This document shows, piece after piece, positions 40,453 through 48,150 of a DNA stretch of 57,103 nucleotides. Under the pieces are notes generated by a model. That model saw only the letters and a list, made by a program, of their open reading frames with translations, was not told where the DNA came from and ran no database searches. The DNA lies in contig CACZHK010000030.1 of assembly GCA_902780915.1 (NCBI GenBank), positions 1 through 57,103 of the forward strand. The letters are read 5' to 3'. How positions within the stretch are numbered: position 1 is the first letter of the stretch; each line of letters starts with the position of its first letter. The stretch comes from Pseudoselenomonas ruminantium (GTDB taxonomy: Bacteria > Bacillota > Negativicutes > Selenomonadales > Selenomonadaceae). The translations under genes were made by a program, and so were the position numbers.

Positions 40453-43218
40453 ATGGAAAATACCCATACGTTGCTGGCAGGGCAGCGCTTCCTTCTGCAG
40501 GAGGAGGATAAATCCATCCGTGTGCTCTCGGGAGCAGTGGAAGTATATGCCGTGACCCGCACGGGGGAGGAGCTTTCCTTTCGGCAGTGCTATCTCCTGC
40601 CCATGGGAGAGGGGGAGGCAGCCTTCCCTGCCATGGATGAGTTCGATGAGCTGTATTTCCAGATTTATGCCAAGGAGGACACGGAGTTTTCCCTCTGCCC
40701 TCTGGATGAAATGAGGGTGGAGGAGCTGCGCCCCCTGATGGAGCACTGGTTCCGCCGCCTGGTGGAAATCTCCTGGCTGCGGCAGAAGGCCGACAAGGGG
40801 GATGATATGCTGCAGGCCTGGCGGCAGGAGGGGCTTTTGGCAGATTTCACCAGCCCTGCTGCCCTGCTGGCTGAGTTCCGGGAGAACCAGCAGATACTCT
40901 CCATGTTTCTGGGCATGCAGTTCGGTGCCGAGGACAAGCGCCTTTCCCGCCGCATCCGCGTCAGGAAAATGGCCAAGAAGATGCTGGTGGAAAACGGCAT
41001 CAGGGGCCTTTTGGGAGAGGAGCAGCTCTTTGCGGGGGAAAGTGAAGGCGTGGGCGGCAGCCCCGCTATCATGGATGCTGCCTTCGTGGTGGCACGGGTG
41101 GCCAAGGCTCTCTCCATGCCCACGGACAATCTGGGCATTTCCGAGGAAAAGGCCAAAGAACTGGAAACCGTGGGGCTGCTCAGGGCTATGACCCAGAAGG
41201 GCAATATGCAGATGCGCCTGGTGACTCTGCCGGAGGGCTGGTACAAGAAGGATACCGGCGTCATGATAGGTTTCTACTCCGGGGCTGACGGCAGGAAGGA
41301 GCTGGCAGCTCTCATACCAGAGACCCCGGAAAAATATCGCATCGTGCTGAGACAGAAGCCGGAGGGCATCCCTCTCACAGACGAGGAGGCCAGGAATTTG
41401 GCTCCCGATGCCTTCCAGTGCTATGCAGGCTTTCCTGCCAGGGCGCTGAAGCTTCTTGATCTGGTGAAGTTCATGTTCCGCCAGTGCTGGATGGCAGATT
41501 ACCGCACCATCATCATCTGCAGCTTCTTTGCCGGACTTATTCCTTTGGCTACGCCTATCATCACGGAAACCATCTTCCAGGATATCATACCCATCCTTGA
41601 CCGGCAGGGGCTGGCCACTGTGACCCAGGCCCTGATGGTCACCAGCTTCACCACGGCGGCCCTGGGAATCGTGCGTTCCATTGCGGTGATGCGCATTTCT
41701 TCCCGCATCGAGATCAGCGCTGAAGCCGCTATGTGGGGGCGGCTCATGCAGTTGCCCACCAAGTTCTTCCGGCGCTTCACAGTAGGGGAGCTGGCCAGCC
41801 GCATGGGGGGCATCGGCATTGCCAAGAGCCTGGCCTCCGGGGAATTCATCAGCTCCATCCTCTCTTTCATCTTCTCTTTCTGGAGCATCTTCCTCATGTG
41901 CTACTACAGCCTGAAGCTGACGGCGGCAGCCATTGCTGTCTGGGTGGTTTACGGCATTTTCGTGGGGCTGGTCCTCAGGCGGGTGCTGTTTTTCCAGCGG
42001 AAGATCATCGATGCGGGGAACAGAGCCGCCGGCACTGTGCAGCAGATTTTCGCAGGGCTGCAGAAGTTCCGGGTGCAGGGGGCGGAGGAACAGGCTTACA
42101 GCCTCTGGTCCCGCACCTTTGGGGAGCATTGGAACTGGAGCCTGAAGCTGCGCTGGCAGAACAACTACACTTCCATCATCGCCAGCATCCAGCCCTTTGT
42201 CCTCACGCTGATTCTCTACTGGATTGCCGTCTACGGCATGAATGAGGTCAGTCCCGATGGCAGGACGGTGAAGCAGGGCATCGGCTATGCCCAGTTCATC
42301 GCCTTCAATGCTGCCTACTCCAGTTTCAATGGCGTGGTGGGCGGTGTCCTGGGGCTGGTGAGCCAGTACTTTGCCATCCAGCCCCAGCTGGAGAATTTGC
42401 GGCCCATACTGGAGGCTGTGCCTGAGACCACCGAGGAAAAGCGTGATGCAGGCAAGCTCTCCGGTTCCTTTGAGGTCAGCGGCCTCACCTTTGCCTACAG
42501 CCATGTGGTGAATGACCAGAAGGGGGGCGTCGCGGAGGTGGAGGGCAAGGAGGTGCTCCGGGATGTGAGCTTTTCCGTGGCCGCCGGGGAGAATGTGGCC
42601 ATCGTGGGACGCTCCGGCAGCGGCAAGAGCACCCTGGTGCGCCTGCTGCTGGGCTTCGAGGTGCCCAAGCGGGGCAGCATCACCTTTGACGGGCAGGATC
42701 TGTCGGAGCTTTCCCTGCCTTCGGTGCGTTCCCAGATGGGGGTGGTCCTGCAGAACGGCCAGCTCATGACGGGAGATATTTTCACTAACATCGTAGGCAC
42801 GAAAATGCTCACCCAGGACGATGCCTGGGAGGCTGCGGAAGCGGCAGGCGTAGCTGAGGATATCGCTGAAATGCCCATGGGCATGCAGACCGTCATCAGC
42901 GAGGGCAGTTCCAATATCTCAGGCGGCCAGCGGCAGCGGCTGCTCATCGCCAGGGCCCTGGTGGGGAGGCCCTCCCTGCTGATTTTTGATGAAGCCACCA
43001 GTGCCCTGGACAATCGTTCACAGGCCATTGTCACCAGGAGCCTGGAAAAGCTCAGGGCCACCCGCATCATCGTGGCCCATCGGCTTTCCACCATCAGGGG
43101 CTGCGACCGCATCATCGTCATGGACGAAGGGCGCATAGCCGAAATGGGGACTTTCCAGGAGCTGGTGGACCAGGGCGGCCTTTTCGCCGAATTGGTGAAG
43201 CGCCAGCAGGTGGCATGA
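40453..43218 (+). CDS. Second NHLM-type ABC transporter with a large N-terminal domain
   Basis: 921 aa from ATG 40453 (GAAGGAGG 8 nt upstream; an in-frame TTG at 40435 is rejected). The first ~340 residues have no peptidase motifs; they begin like a cupin or cyclic-nucleotide-type beta domain (QEEDKSIRVLSGAVEVYAVT) and continue as an unrecognised helical region. Six membrane helices and an ABC domain follow (GRSGSGKST, ISGGQRQRLLIARAL, LIFDEATSALD, IVAHRLST). This matches the second ABC subunit of NHLM systems, which probably pairs with the C39 transporter. Its stop overlaps a 16-codon ORF leading to tolC. Confidence 0.9.
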   Translation: MENTHTLLAGQRFLLQEEDKSIRVLSGAVEVYAVTRTGEELSFRQCYLLPMGEGEAAFPAMDEFDELYFQIYAKEDTEFSLCPLDEMRVEELRPLMEHWFRRLVEISWLRQKADKGDDMLQAWRQEGLLADFTSPAALLAEFRENQQILSMFLGMQFGAEDKRLSRRIRVRKMAKKMLVENGIRGLLGEEQLFAGESEGVGGSPAIMDAAFVVARVAKALSMPTDNLGISEEKAKELETVGLLRAMTQKGNMQMRLVTLPEGWYKKDTGVMIGFYSGADGRKELAALIPETPEKYRIVLRQKPEGIPLTDEEARNLAPDAFQCYAGFPARALKLLDLVKFMFRQCWMADYRTIIICSFFAGLIPLATPIITETIFQDIIPILDRQGLATVTQALMVTSFTTAALGIVRSIAVMRISSRIEISAEAAMWGRLMQLPTKFFRRFTVGELASRMGGIGIAKSLASGEFISSILSFIFSFWSIFLMCYYSLKLTAAAIAVWVVYGIFVGLVLRRVLFFQRKIIDAGNRAAGTVQQIFAGLQKFRVQGAEEQAYSLWSRTFGEHWNWSLKLRWQNNYTSIIASIQPFVLTLILYWIAVYGMNEVSPDGRTVKQGIGYAQFIAFNAAYSSFNGVVGGVLGLVSQYFAIQPQLENLRPILEAVPETTEEKRDAGKLSGSFEVSGLTFAYSHVVNDQKGGVAEVEGKEVLRDVSFSVAAGENVAIVGRSGSGKSTLVRLLLGFEVPKRGSITFDGQDLSELSLPSVRSQMGVVLQNGQLMTGDIFTNIVGTKMLTQDDAWEAAEAAGVAEDIAEMPMGMQTVISEGSSNISGGQRQRLLIARALVGRPSLLIFDEATSALDNRSQAIVTRSLEKLRATRIIVAHRLSTIRGCDRIIVMDEGRIAEMGTFQELVDQGGLFAELVKRQQVA

Positions 43219-43265
43219 AAAAGCTCATAGACGGACTTTATACACAGAAGGTGACCGAGGCATGA
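43215..43265 (+). CDS. 16-codon coupling ORF between the ABC gene and tolC
   Basis: A mini-ORF encoding MKKLIDGLYTQKVTEA. Its ATG overlaps the ABC stop codon (ATGA) and its own stop overlaps the tolC ATG (ATGA). It thus fills the 43-nt gap exactly. It may carry terminating ribosomes to tolC rather than make a functional peptide; chance is possible over so short a distance. Confidence 0.35.
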   Translation: MKKLIDGLYTQKVTEA

Positions 43266-44839
43266 AAAAAGCAATAGTTTTAGCAGTGGCAGCCTTTTCC
43301 TGTTGCCTATGGGGGGAGGCGGCAGCAGAGACCTATGAGGATATGACAGCAATCGAACTCGGACAGGGTGCAGCTGCAGCCGCTGAGCCTGTGGGGAACA
43401 CTGCGGCAGGAGAGGGGACAGGGACGGTGCGGCTGAGCCTGGCAGAGTGCATCGGCCTGGCACTGGATACTGATGAGAGCATCGAGGCGGCAGAGGCGGG
43501 CCGGGAGGCGGCACGGTGGAATCCTTCTGCCGCCCGCCGCGCCAAGGGACCAAATGTCAGCTGGAATGCCCAGGCCTATCGCATCGGCGGCAGGAATTAC
43601 GGATCTGCCAAGCGGGCGCATTCTCTCTATGGCAACCCGCATCAGGATATTGTTATGGTAGGCGCTGTCTATGGCATCTATCCTGTCTATGCCGAACAGA
43701 GTGTAGGTTCTTACGCCTACAACAATACCTTTGCCAACAGCTGGAGCCTTTCAATTCCCCTTTACACAGGGGGAAAGCTGGAGGGGCAGATTGAGGCGAA
43801 CCGCTACAATCTGAACAGGGCTGATCTGGCGCTGGAAAATGAGCGGCAGCAGACGCGCTATCGGGCGGCAGAAGCCTATGCCAACCTGCTTCACCGTGAG
43901 AACATGGTACGCATTGCCCGGGAAGCGGTAGCTATGGCAGATGTGCAGCTGAAGCTCATAGGCGACCAGTACAGCGAGGGGGCAGTGGCCAAGGCAGATG
44001 TGCTGCTGATGGAGGTGCGGCGCTCCAACTCCCTGCAGAATCTGGTGAATGCCCAGGGCCTGGCCAAGGTAGCCCGCAGGAATCTGGCCAGCGTGGTGGG
44101 GCTGCCCAGAGATGCTGAGGTGGAGGCGACGGATGTTTTCTCCTATGAACCATATCCCAAGGGACTGGAAGCCTGCGAGGAAGCTGCCCTGAAGAACCGC
44201 CCGGACGGGCTGGCGGCAGAGTATGCGGTGAAGGTTGCGGAGGCACAGCAGGAGGTGGCCAAGGCCGGTTACCGCCCCACTATAACCGGCGTGGCCGGAC
44301 AGAATATAGCTTCCAATGCCCCCTTCCGCAGTGAGCGCAGCAACAGCTGGGAGGCAGGCATAAACCTTTCCTGGAGCCTCTTTGACAACGGCATCACCCG
44401 GGCGAATGTGGGCAGCGCCGCCGCCACGGCTGACCAGTATCGGGCCGAGGAACGCAGGGTGAAGAAGGCCATCTGCCTGGAGACCGATTCTGCCTACATC
44501 GAGATGAAAGCAGCGGAGCAGAACATCCAGGGCACTGCCGCTGCCGTGAAGAAGGCGGAGGAAAGCTATATGATAGCTCAGGTGCGCTATGAAGAAGGTG
44601 TGGATATCCTGCTTACGGTGGCGGATGCCCAGGAAAGGCTCACTCAGGCCAGGTCCAACTACTACACGGCCCTCTATCAGTACAACCTGCATCGCGCGGC
44701 GCTGGAAAAAGCCATGGGAATGCCTGTGGGCTTTGACGCGGCCCTTTATGCAGAGGCCGCACAGCAGGGAGCTTCGGCTGACGAGGCCTTGCAGCAGGCG
44801 GGAAATCACTTGCAGGAGGAGCATGAGGAGGAAGGATAA
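43262..44839 (+). CDS. TolC-family outer-membrane channel
   Basis: 525-aa outer-membrane factor with signal peptide (KAIVLAVAAFSCCLWGEAAA). Two OEP repeats follow, starting LSLAECIGLALDTDESIEAA and again near residue 300. The coiled-coil signatures are visible (YRAAEAYANLLHRENMVRIA; QVRYEEGVDILLTVADAQER), as is the beta-strand SNSWEAGINLSWSLFDNG. As the channel partner of the preceding adaptors and ABC proteins, it completes a trans-envelope export path. The C-terminal ~40 residues are acidic and low-complexity. Its stop overlaps the sigma-factor ATG by one base (TAATG), so export and regulation are made together. Confidence 0.92.
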   Translation: MKKAIVLAVAAFSCCLWGEAAAETYEDMTAIELGQGAAAAAEPVGNTAAGEGTGTVRLSLAECIGLALDTDESIEAAEAGREAARWNPSAARRAKGPNVSWNAQAYRIGGRNYGSAKRAHSLYGNPHQDIVMVGAVYGIYPVYAEQSVGSYAYNNTFANSWSLSIPLYTGGKLEGQIEANRYNLNRADLALENERQQTRYRAAEAYANLLHRENMVRIAREAVAMADVQLKLIGDQYSEGAVAKADVLLMEVRRSNSLQNLVNAQGLAKVARRNLASVVGLPRDAEVEATDVFSYEPYPKGLEACEEAALKNRPDGLAAEYAVKVAEAQQEVAKAGYRPTITGVAGQNIASNAPFRSERSNSWEAGINLSWSLFDNGITRANVGSAAATADQYRAEERRVKKAICLETDSAYIEMKAAEQNIQGTAAAVKKAEESYMIAQVRYEEGVDILLTVADAQERLTQARSNYYTALYQYNLHRAALEKAMGMPVGFDAALYAEAAQQGASADEALQQAGNHLQEEHEEEG

Positions 44840-45414
44840 TGGCAATAATCACGTCATTCCCCATCAAAAAAGACACGGACTACTGGGGCCGTGTGGCCCG
44901 GGCTGCCGTGACGGATGAGAGGGCTTTCACGGAGCTTTATGAGCACTTCTTTCCGCGGGTGTACAAGTTCCTGCTGAAGAGGACCCTCGACAGCACTCTG
45001 GCAGATGAGCTGGTCAGCGACACCTTCCTGCGCTGCTTCCAGCATCTGAAGGATTACGACCCGGAGAGGGGAGCTTTTTCCACCTGGCTGTTCCGCATTG
45101 CCCAGAATGCCATGAACAAGCGCTATGGCTCGCGGGAATTCACTTCGGAGACTGCCTGGGACGAGACCTTCGATCCGGCGGGGCCGGACAGCGAAACCCC
45201 GGAGCAGCAGGCCCTTTCGGCAGAGCGCAGCGAGGAGCTGCGCAGGGCTATCAAAAAATTGCCGGAACGCCAGCAGAAGATACTGGAAATGACCTACTGG
45301 CTGGAAATGAAATCCAATGAAGTAGCAGAAGTCCTGGGCATGGCCCCCAGCTCCGTGCGGGTGGCACTGAAACAGGCCCGGGACAGCCTGCGCAAGGTTT
45401 TGAGTGAAGATTAG
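44839..45414 (+). CDS. Sigma-70-family RNA polymerase sigma factor (ECF-like, regions 2 and 4)
   Basis: 191 aa. Region 2 is ~30-95 (FTELYEHFFPRVYKFLLKRT ... ADELVSDTFLRCFQHLKDYD ... FSTWLFRIAQNAMNKRY). Region 4 is ~130-185 with the HTH (LPERQQKILEMTYWLEMKSN, then EVAEVLGMAPSSVRVALKQAR). Regions 1 and 3 are absent. The gene is followed by a STAS antagonist and SpoIIE-type phosphatases, so control is likely by partner switching. The duplicated TAACACTTT/GGATATAAAG promoters on either side are its likely targets (inference). Good ribosome site GAGGAAGG. Confidence 0.9.
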   Translation: MAIITSFPIKKDTDYWGRVARAAVTDERAFTELYEHFFPRVYKFLLKRTLDSTLADELVSDTFLRCFQHLKDYDPERGAFSTWLFRIAQNAMNKRYGSREFTSETAWDETFDPAGPDSETPEQQALSAERSEELRRAIKKLPERQQKILEMTYWLEMKSNEVAEVLGMAPSSVRVALKQARDSLRKVLSED

Positions 45415-45423
45415 GAGGACATC

Positions 45424-45753
45424 ATGGGAGAAATCAAGCATGACATCAAGCAGCAGGGAGCATGGACTGTCTTTGGCCTGGAGGGACAGCTGGACAGGAC
45501 CACTGCCGGGGAAGTGGGAGAAAAGCTCAGTGAGACGCTGAAGGACAGCAGCAAGCTGGCGGTGGAATGTTCCGGCCTGGACTATATTTCCAGCGCCGGC
45601 ATCAGGATCTTTCTGCGCCTGGCCAAGCAGGCCAAGGCAGAAGGGAAAGGCTTTTGCATCTGCGGGGCTGCTGGCTTCGTGAAGGAAGTCTTGGAAGATG
45701 CCAATCTGGATGTGCTGGTGGAGATGTACCCCAGTGCAGAATCTCTGTCATAA
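45424..45753 (+). CDS. STAS-domain anti-sigma factor antagonist (SpoIIAA/RsbV-like)
   Basis: 109-aa single STAS domain. The phosphorylation loop DYISSAGIR has Ser56/Ser57, where SpoIIAA-type proteins are phosphorylated by an anti-sigma kinase and dephosphorylated by SpoIIE/RsbU phosphatases. The unphosphorylated form would bind an anti-sigma factor and free the sigma factor encoded 10 nt upstream. Ribosome site AGGAGG. No anti-sigma kinase gene is present in the cluster. Confidence 0.92.
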   Translation: MGEIKHDIKQQGAWTVFGLEGQLDRTTAGEVGEKLSETLKDSSKLAVECSGLDYISSAGIRIFLRLAKQAKAEGKGFCICGAAGFVKEVLEDANLDVLVEMYPSAESLS

Positions 45754-45771
45754 GCGGAAGGGGGCAGGGCA

Positions 45772-47838
45772 GTGGGACTGAAGATCAGGGGCAAGGCCCT
45801 GCTCTTTATCGGCACAGCGGGGGTGTGTACCTCCCTGCTGCTGGGGGGGCTTTTTCTCTGGGGCATGACCGCCTCGGAAAAACTGCTGGACAGCAAGACG
45901 GTGGAACTTTCGGAGGCTGTCACGCTGGAGGCGGAGCGCTTCGCCGAGGGAGAAGTGCAAAAGCGCATGGAAGCAATGGTGCGCCAAAAGGCTGCCTACA
46001 TAGACCTTTTTCTGCAGGAGCTGCAGGGGGATGTGCGCCTGCTGTCCCATCAGGTCACCAGGATCATGCGGGAGGGGGGCAATTCGGCATCTATGCAGGT
46101 GCATGACCCCAGATATGAGACAGTTGGCTCGGGACAGCTGTATTTCCTGGCCGGAGCCGCCGGAGGCAGCCCCGGGCCGTCTGTCCTGCGGGCTGCCGCT
46201 GCCGGGGAATTCATGGTGCGGCTCGCAGAGAGCTACCGCGTGACGCCGCTGCTCTTTTACCTGGGTTCCCGGGAGGGCTGGAGCCTCCGCATGGATTTCC
46301 TGGCTTCGGGAGAGAAGCGGATATCCTTGCCGCCGGAGACCATGACCCCTGCCTATGATGCCCGCAGCAGGAATTGGTATCGGGCCGGGCAGGAGACGCT
46401 GGGAGATGATAAGGCTGTTTTTCTCCCTCTCTATCTATCTATGGGGGGAGCTACGCTCATCACTTGTGCTATGGCCTATGAGGATGAGCAGGGCTTTGCC
46501 GGGGTGGTGGGGCTTTCCATGCCCTCGGCGGCTCTTTATCAGGAAGTCGAAGGGGAAGTGCTGTCCGGGGACAAGATAGCCTTTGCCCTGAATCCCCAGG
46601 GCCAGGTGGCCTTTTCCTCAGCCAGGGCAGGGGTGCTTTCATCCAATCGCCCTGACCAGGATCTGAGAAAGTGTGAGGAGGAGGCTCTGGCCTCTGCCGC
46701 TGCAGAAATGCTCTCGGGCAAGAGTGGCTCCTGCAGGGTGAAGGTGGAGGGGGAGGACTATTATCTGGTTTATGCTCCCATCGGCGAGACAGGCTGGAGC
46801 CTGGGCGAACTGGTACACAGTGAAGACGTGCTCTCCGATGCCCATGCCCTTGGCCAGCAGGTGCAGGGTGAACTGCAGGAACTGCAGGGAGCAGCTGCAC
46901 CGCTGTTCCCGAGGCTGCGCTGGCTGCTGCTCGGCTCCCTGGCCCTGCTGCTGCCGGTGCTGGCCTATGTGAGCTGGCGCTGGGCCGTCCGCTTCACGGA
47001 GCCCCTGCGGGCTCTGTCTGCTGGAGTGGGCCGGGTGGCAGGGGGACACTTCGAGGAGAAGCTCAGGGTCTCTACAGGGGACGAGACGGAGGAACTGGCT
47101 GACAGCTTCAACCTCATGACCGATGACCTGCAGGAATATATGCAAAACCTCGCTGCAGCCCAGGCGGAAAAAGCCAAGGTGGAGGCAGGGCTAGACGTGG
47201 CGGCCTCCATCCAGCAGGGCCTGCTGCCCAGGGAGATTCCCCAAAGCGAGAAGTTCTCCCTTCACGCGCGCATGGAACCTGCCAGAGAGGTGGGCGGGGA
47301 TTTCTACGATTTTTACTGGCTGGATGAAAGCCACCTGGCTCTGACGGTGGCCGGAGCCGCCAGAGAAAAGGGGCGGGGCATCCCTGCAGCCCTTTTCATG
47401 GCCATGGCCAGACTGGTGCTCAGGAACTGCCTGCTCACAGAAAGTGAGGCTGATCTGGCCGCTGCCTGCCGCAGGGCAAGGCAGCGCATAGGAGAGGAAA
47501 GCAGGGAGGGACTCTCCCTCACGGCTTTCGTGGGGGTGCTGGACACCTGCACCGGGGAGCTGGCGTATGTGAACACCGCCTCTCCTGCTCTGCTCATTCG
47601 CGGAGAAAGTTTCCTGAGCCTGCCGGGAAGCCCCGACGGGGAAATCTGTCGTCAATCGGTCCGGCTCTCTGAGGGCGATCTGCTCTGCATCTATACAGGT
47701 TGCGTCACTGCAGAGGAATTGCAGGAAAAACTCCCAGCTGACTCTCTTTCGGGCCTTGCAGCCATCCTGACTGACCAGCTGAAAACTGCGGGGCAGGAGA
47801 GGGACATCACCGTATTGGCCCTGCAGTGGCAAGGATGA
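45772..47838 (+). CDS. Membrane sensor with degenerate SpoIIE/PP2C phosphatase domain
   Basis: 688 aa (GTG start, GGAAGGGGGCAGGG upstream). Layout: TM1 ~10-32, a large periplasmic sensor resembling dCache (~33-375; includes SRNWYRAGQE), TM2 ~380-400, HAMP (~400-455) and a SpoIIE-type domain. The first metal motif VGGDFYDF is kept (Asp510). The second, normally ADVSxxG, reads VAGAAREKG (Gly528 instead of Asp), and YTDGVTE has become YTGCVTA (Gly643). NGGHNPP is also lost. It is therefore probably catalytically weak or dead, acting as a sensor, decoy or regulator of the second phosphatase. Confidence 0.87.
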   Translation: MGLKIRGKALLFIGTAGVCTSLLLGGLFLWGMTASEKLLDSKTVELSEAVTLEAERFAEGEVQKRMEAMVRQKAAYIDLFLQELQGDVRLLSHQVTRIMREGGNSASMQVHDPRYETVGSGQLYFLAGAAGGSPGPSVLRAAAAGEFMVRLAESYRVTPLLFYLGSREGWSLRMDFLASGEKRISLPPETMTPAYDARSRNWYRAGQETLGDDKAVFLPLYLSMGGATLITCAMAYEDEQGFAGVVGLSMPSAALYQEVEGEVLSGDKIAFALNPQGQVAFSSARAGVLSSNRPDQDLRKCEEEALASAAAEMLSGKSGSCRVKVEGEDYYLVYAPIGETGWSLGELVHSEDVLSDAHALGQQVQGELQELQGAAAPLFPRLRWLLLGSLALLLPVLAYVSWRWAVRFTEPLRALSAGVGRVAGGHFEEKLRVSTGDETEELADSFNLMTDDLQEYMQNLAAAQAEKAKVEAGLDVAASIQQGLLPREIPQSEKFSLHARMEPAREVGGDFYDFYWLDESHLALTVAGAAREKGRGIPAALFMAMARLVLRNCLLTESEADLAAACRRARQRIGEESREGLSLTAFVGVLDTCTGELAYVNTASPALLIRGESFLSLPGSPDGEICRQSVRLSEGDLLCIYTGCVTAEELQEKLPADSLSGLAAILTDQLKTAGQERDITVLALQWQG

Positions 47839-47847
47839 AAAAATTTG

Positions 47848-47876
47848 TAACACTTTTTCGGTTGAGGGGATATAAA
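47848..47876 (+). promoter_or_regulatory. Special promoter, copy B (TAACAC-17-TATAAA)
   Basis: TAACACTTT starts at 47848 and GGATATAAAG spans 47868-47877; TAACAC and TATAAA are separated by 17 bp as in copy A. Downstream bases (GACA.A) and upstream TGAAAAAAT are shared too. It drives the 78-aa peptide gene and the second phosphatase. Confidence 0.7.
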
Positions 47877-47913
47877 GGACAAAGACAAATGACATCATCT
47901 GGGAAAGGATGTA

Positions 47914-48150
47914 ATGAGCATGACAGAGACCAAGCTTGAACAAGACCTGGGGAGGTTCGATTTCTCCAGTTGCCACAGCATCAAGGAAAGACTGTATCAG
48001 CAGCTCCTCAATATGCATCGCAGGGAAAACGCTGCCAGCGATGATCTCTGGGGAGGCAGGAAAATGGAGTGCGATGAGTTAGATCTGGCTGCTGCCGCAG
48101 GCAATCCGGCCCTGGAGAATCACACGTTTGATTCCAGAGGCAAGAAATGA
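47914..48150 (+). CDS. 78-aa peptide, candidate exported or precursor peptide
   Basis: Small hydrophilic protein with no Sec signal. The N-terminal ~40 residues (FDFSSCHSIKERLYQQLLNM) look like an amphipathic leader. The C-terminal part has CDELDLAAAAGNPALENHTF, where E-L-D-L-A-A-A-A/G resembles a double-Gly-type leader end with E(-8) and L(-7) if cut after Ala62, leaving 16 residues. A GG at 47-48 is a second possible site. Made from the special promoter and overlapping the next phosphatase gene by ATGA. A substrate of the neighbouring C39 exporter is the favoured idea; a regulatory partner of the phosphatase is the alternative. Confidence 0.6.
   Translation: MSMTETKLEQDLGRFDFSSCHSIKERLYQQLLNMHRRENAASDDLWGGRKMECDELDLAAAAGNPALENHTFDSRGKK

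Noticed and set aside
38186..42504. Large minus-strand frames opposite the two ABC transporter genes
   Set aside because: No motifs, and the forward frames hold complete ABC transporters with correct ribosome sites.
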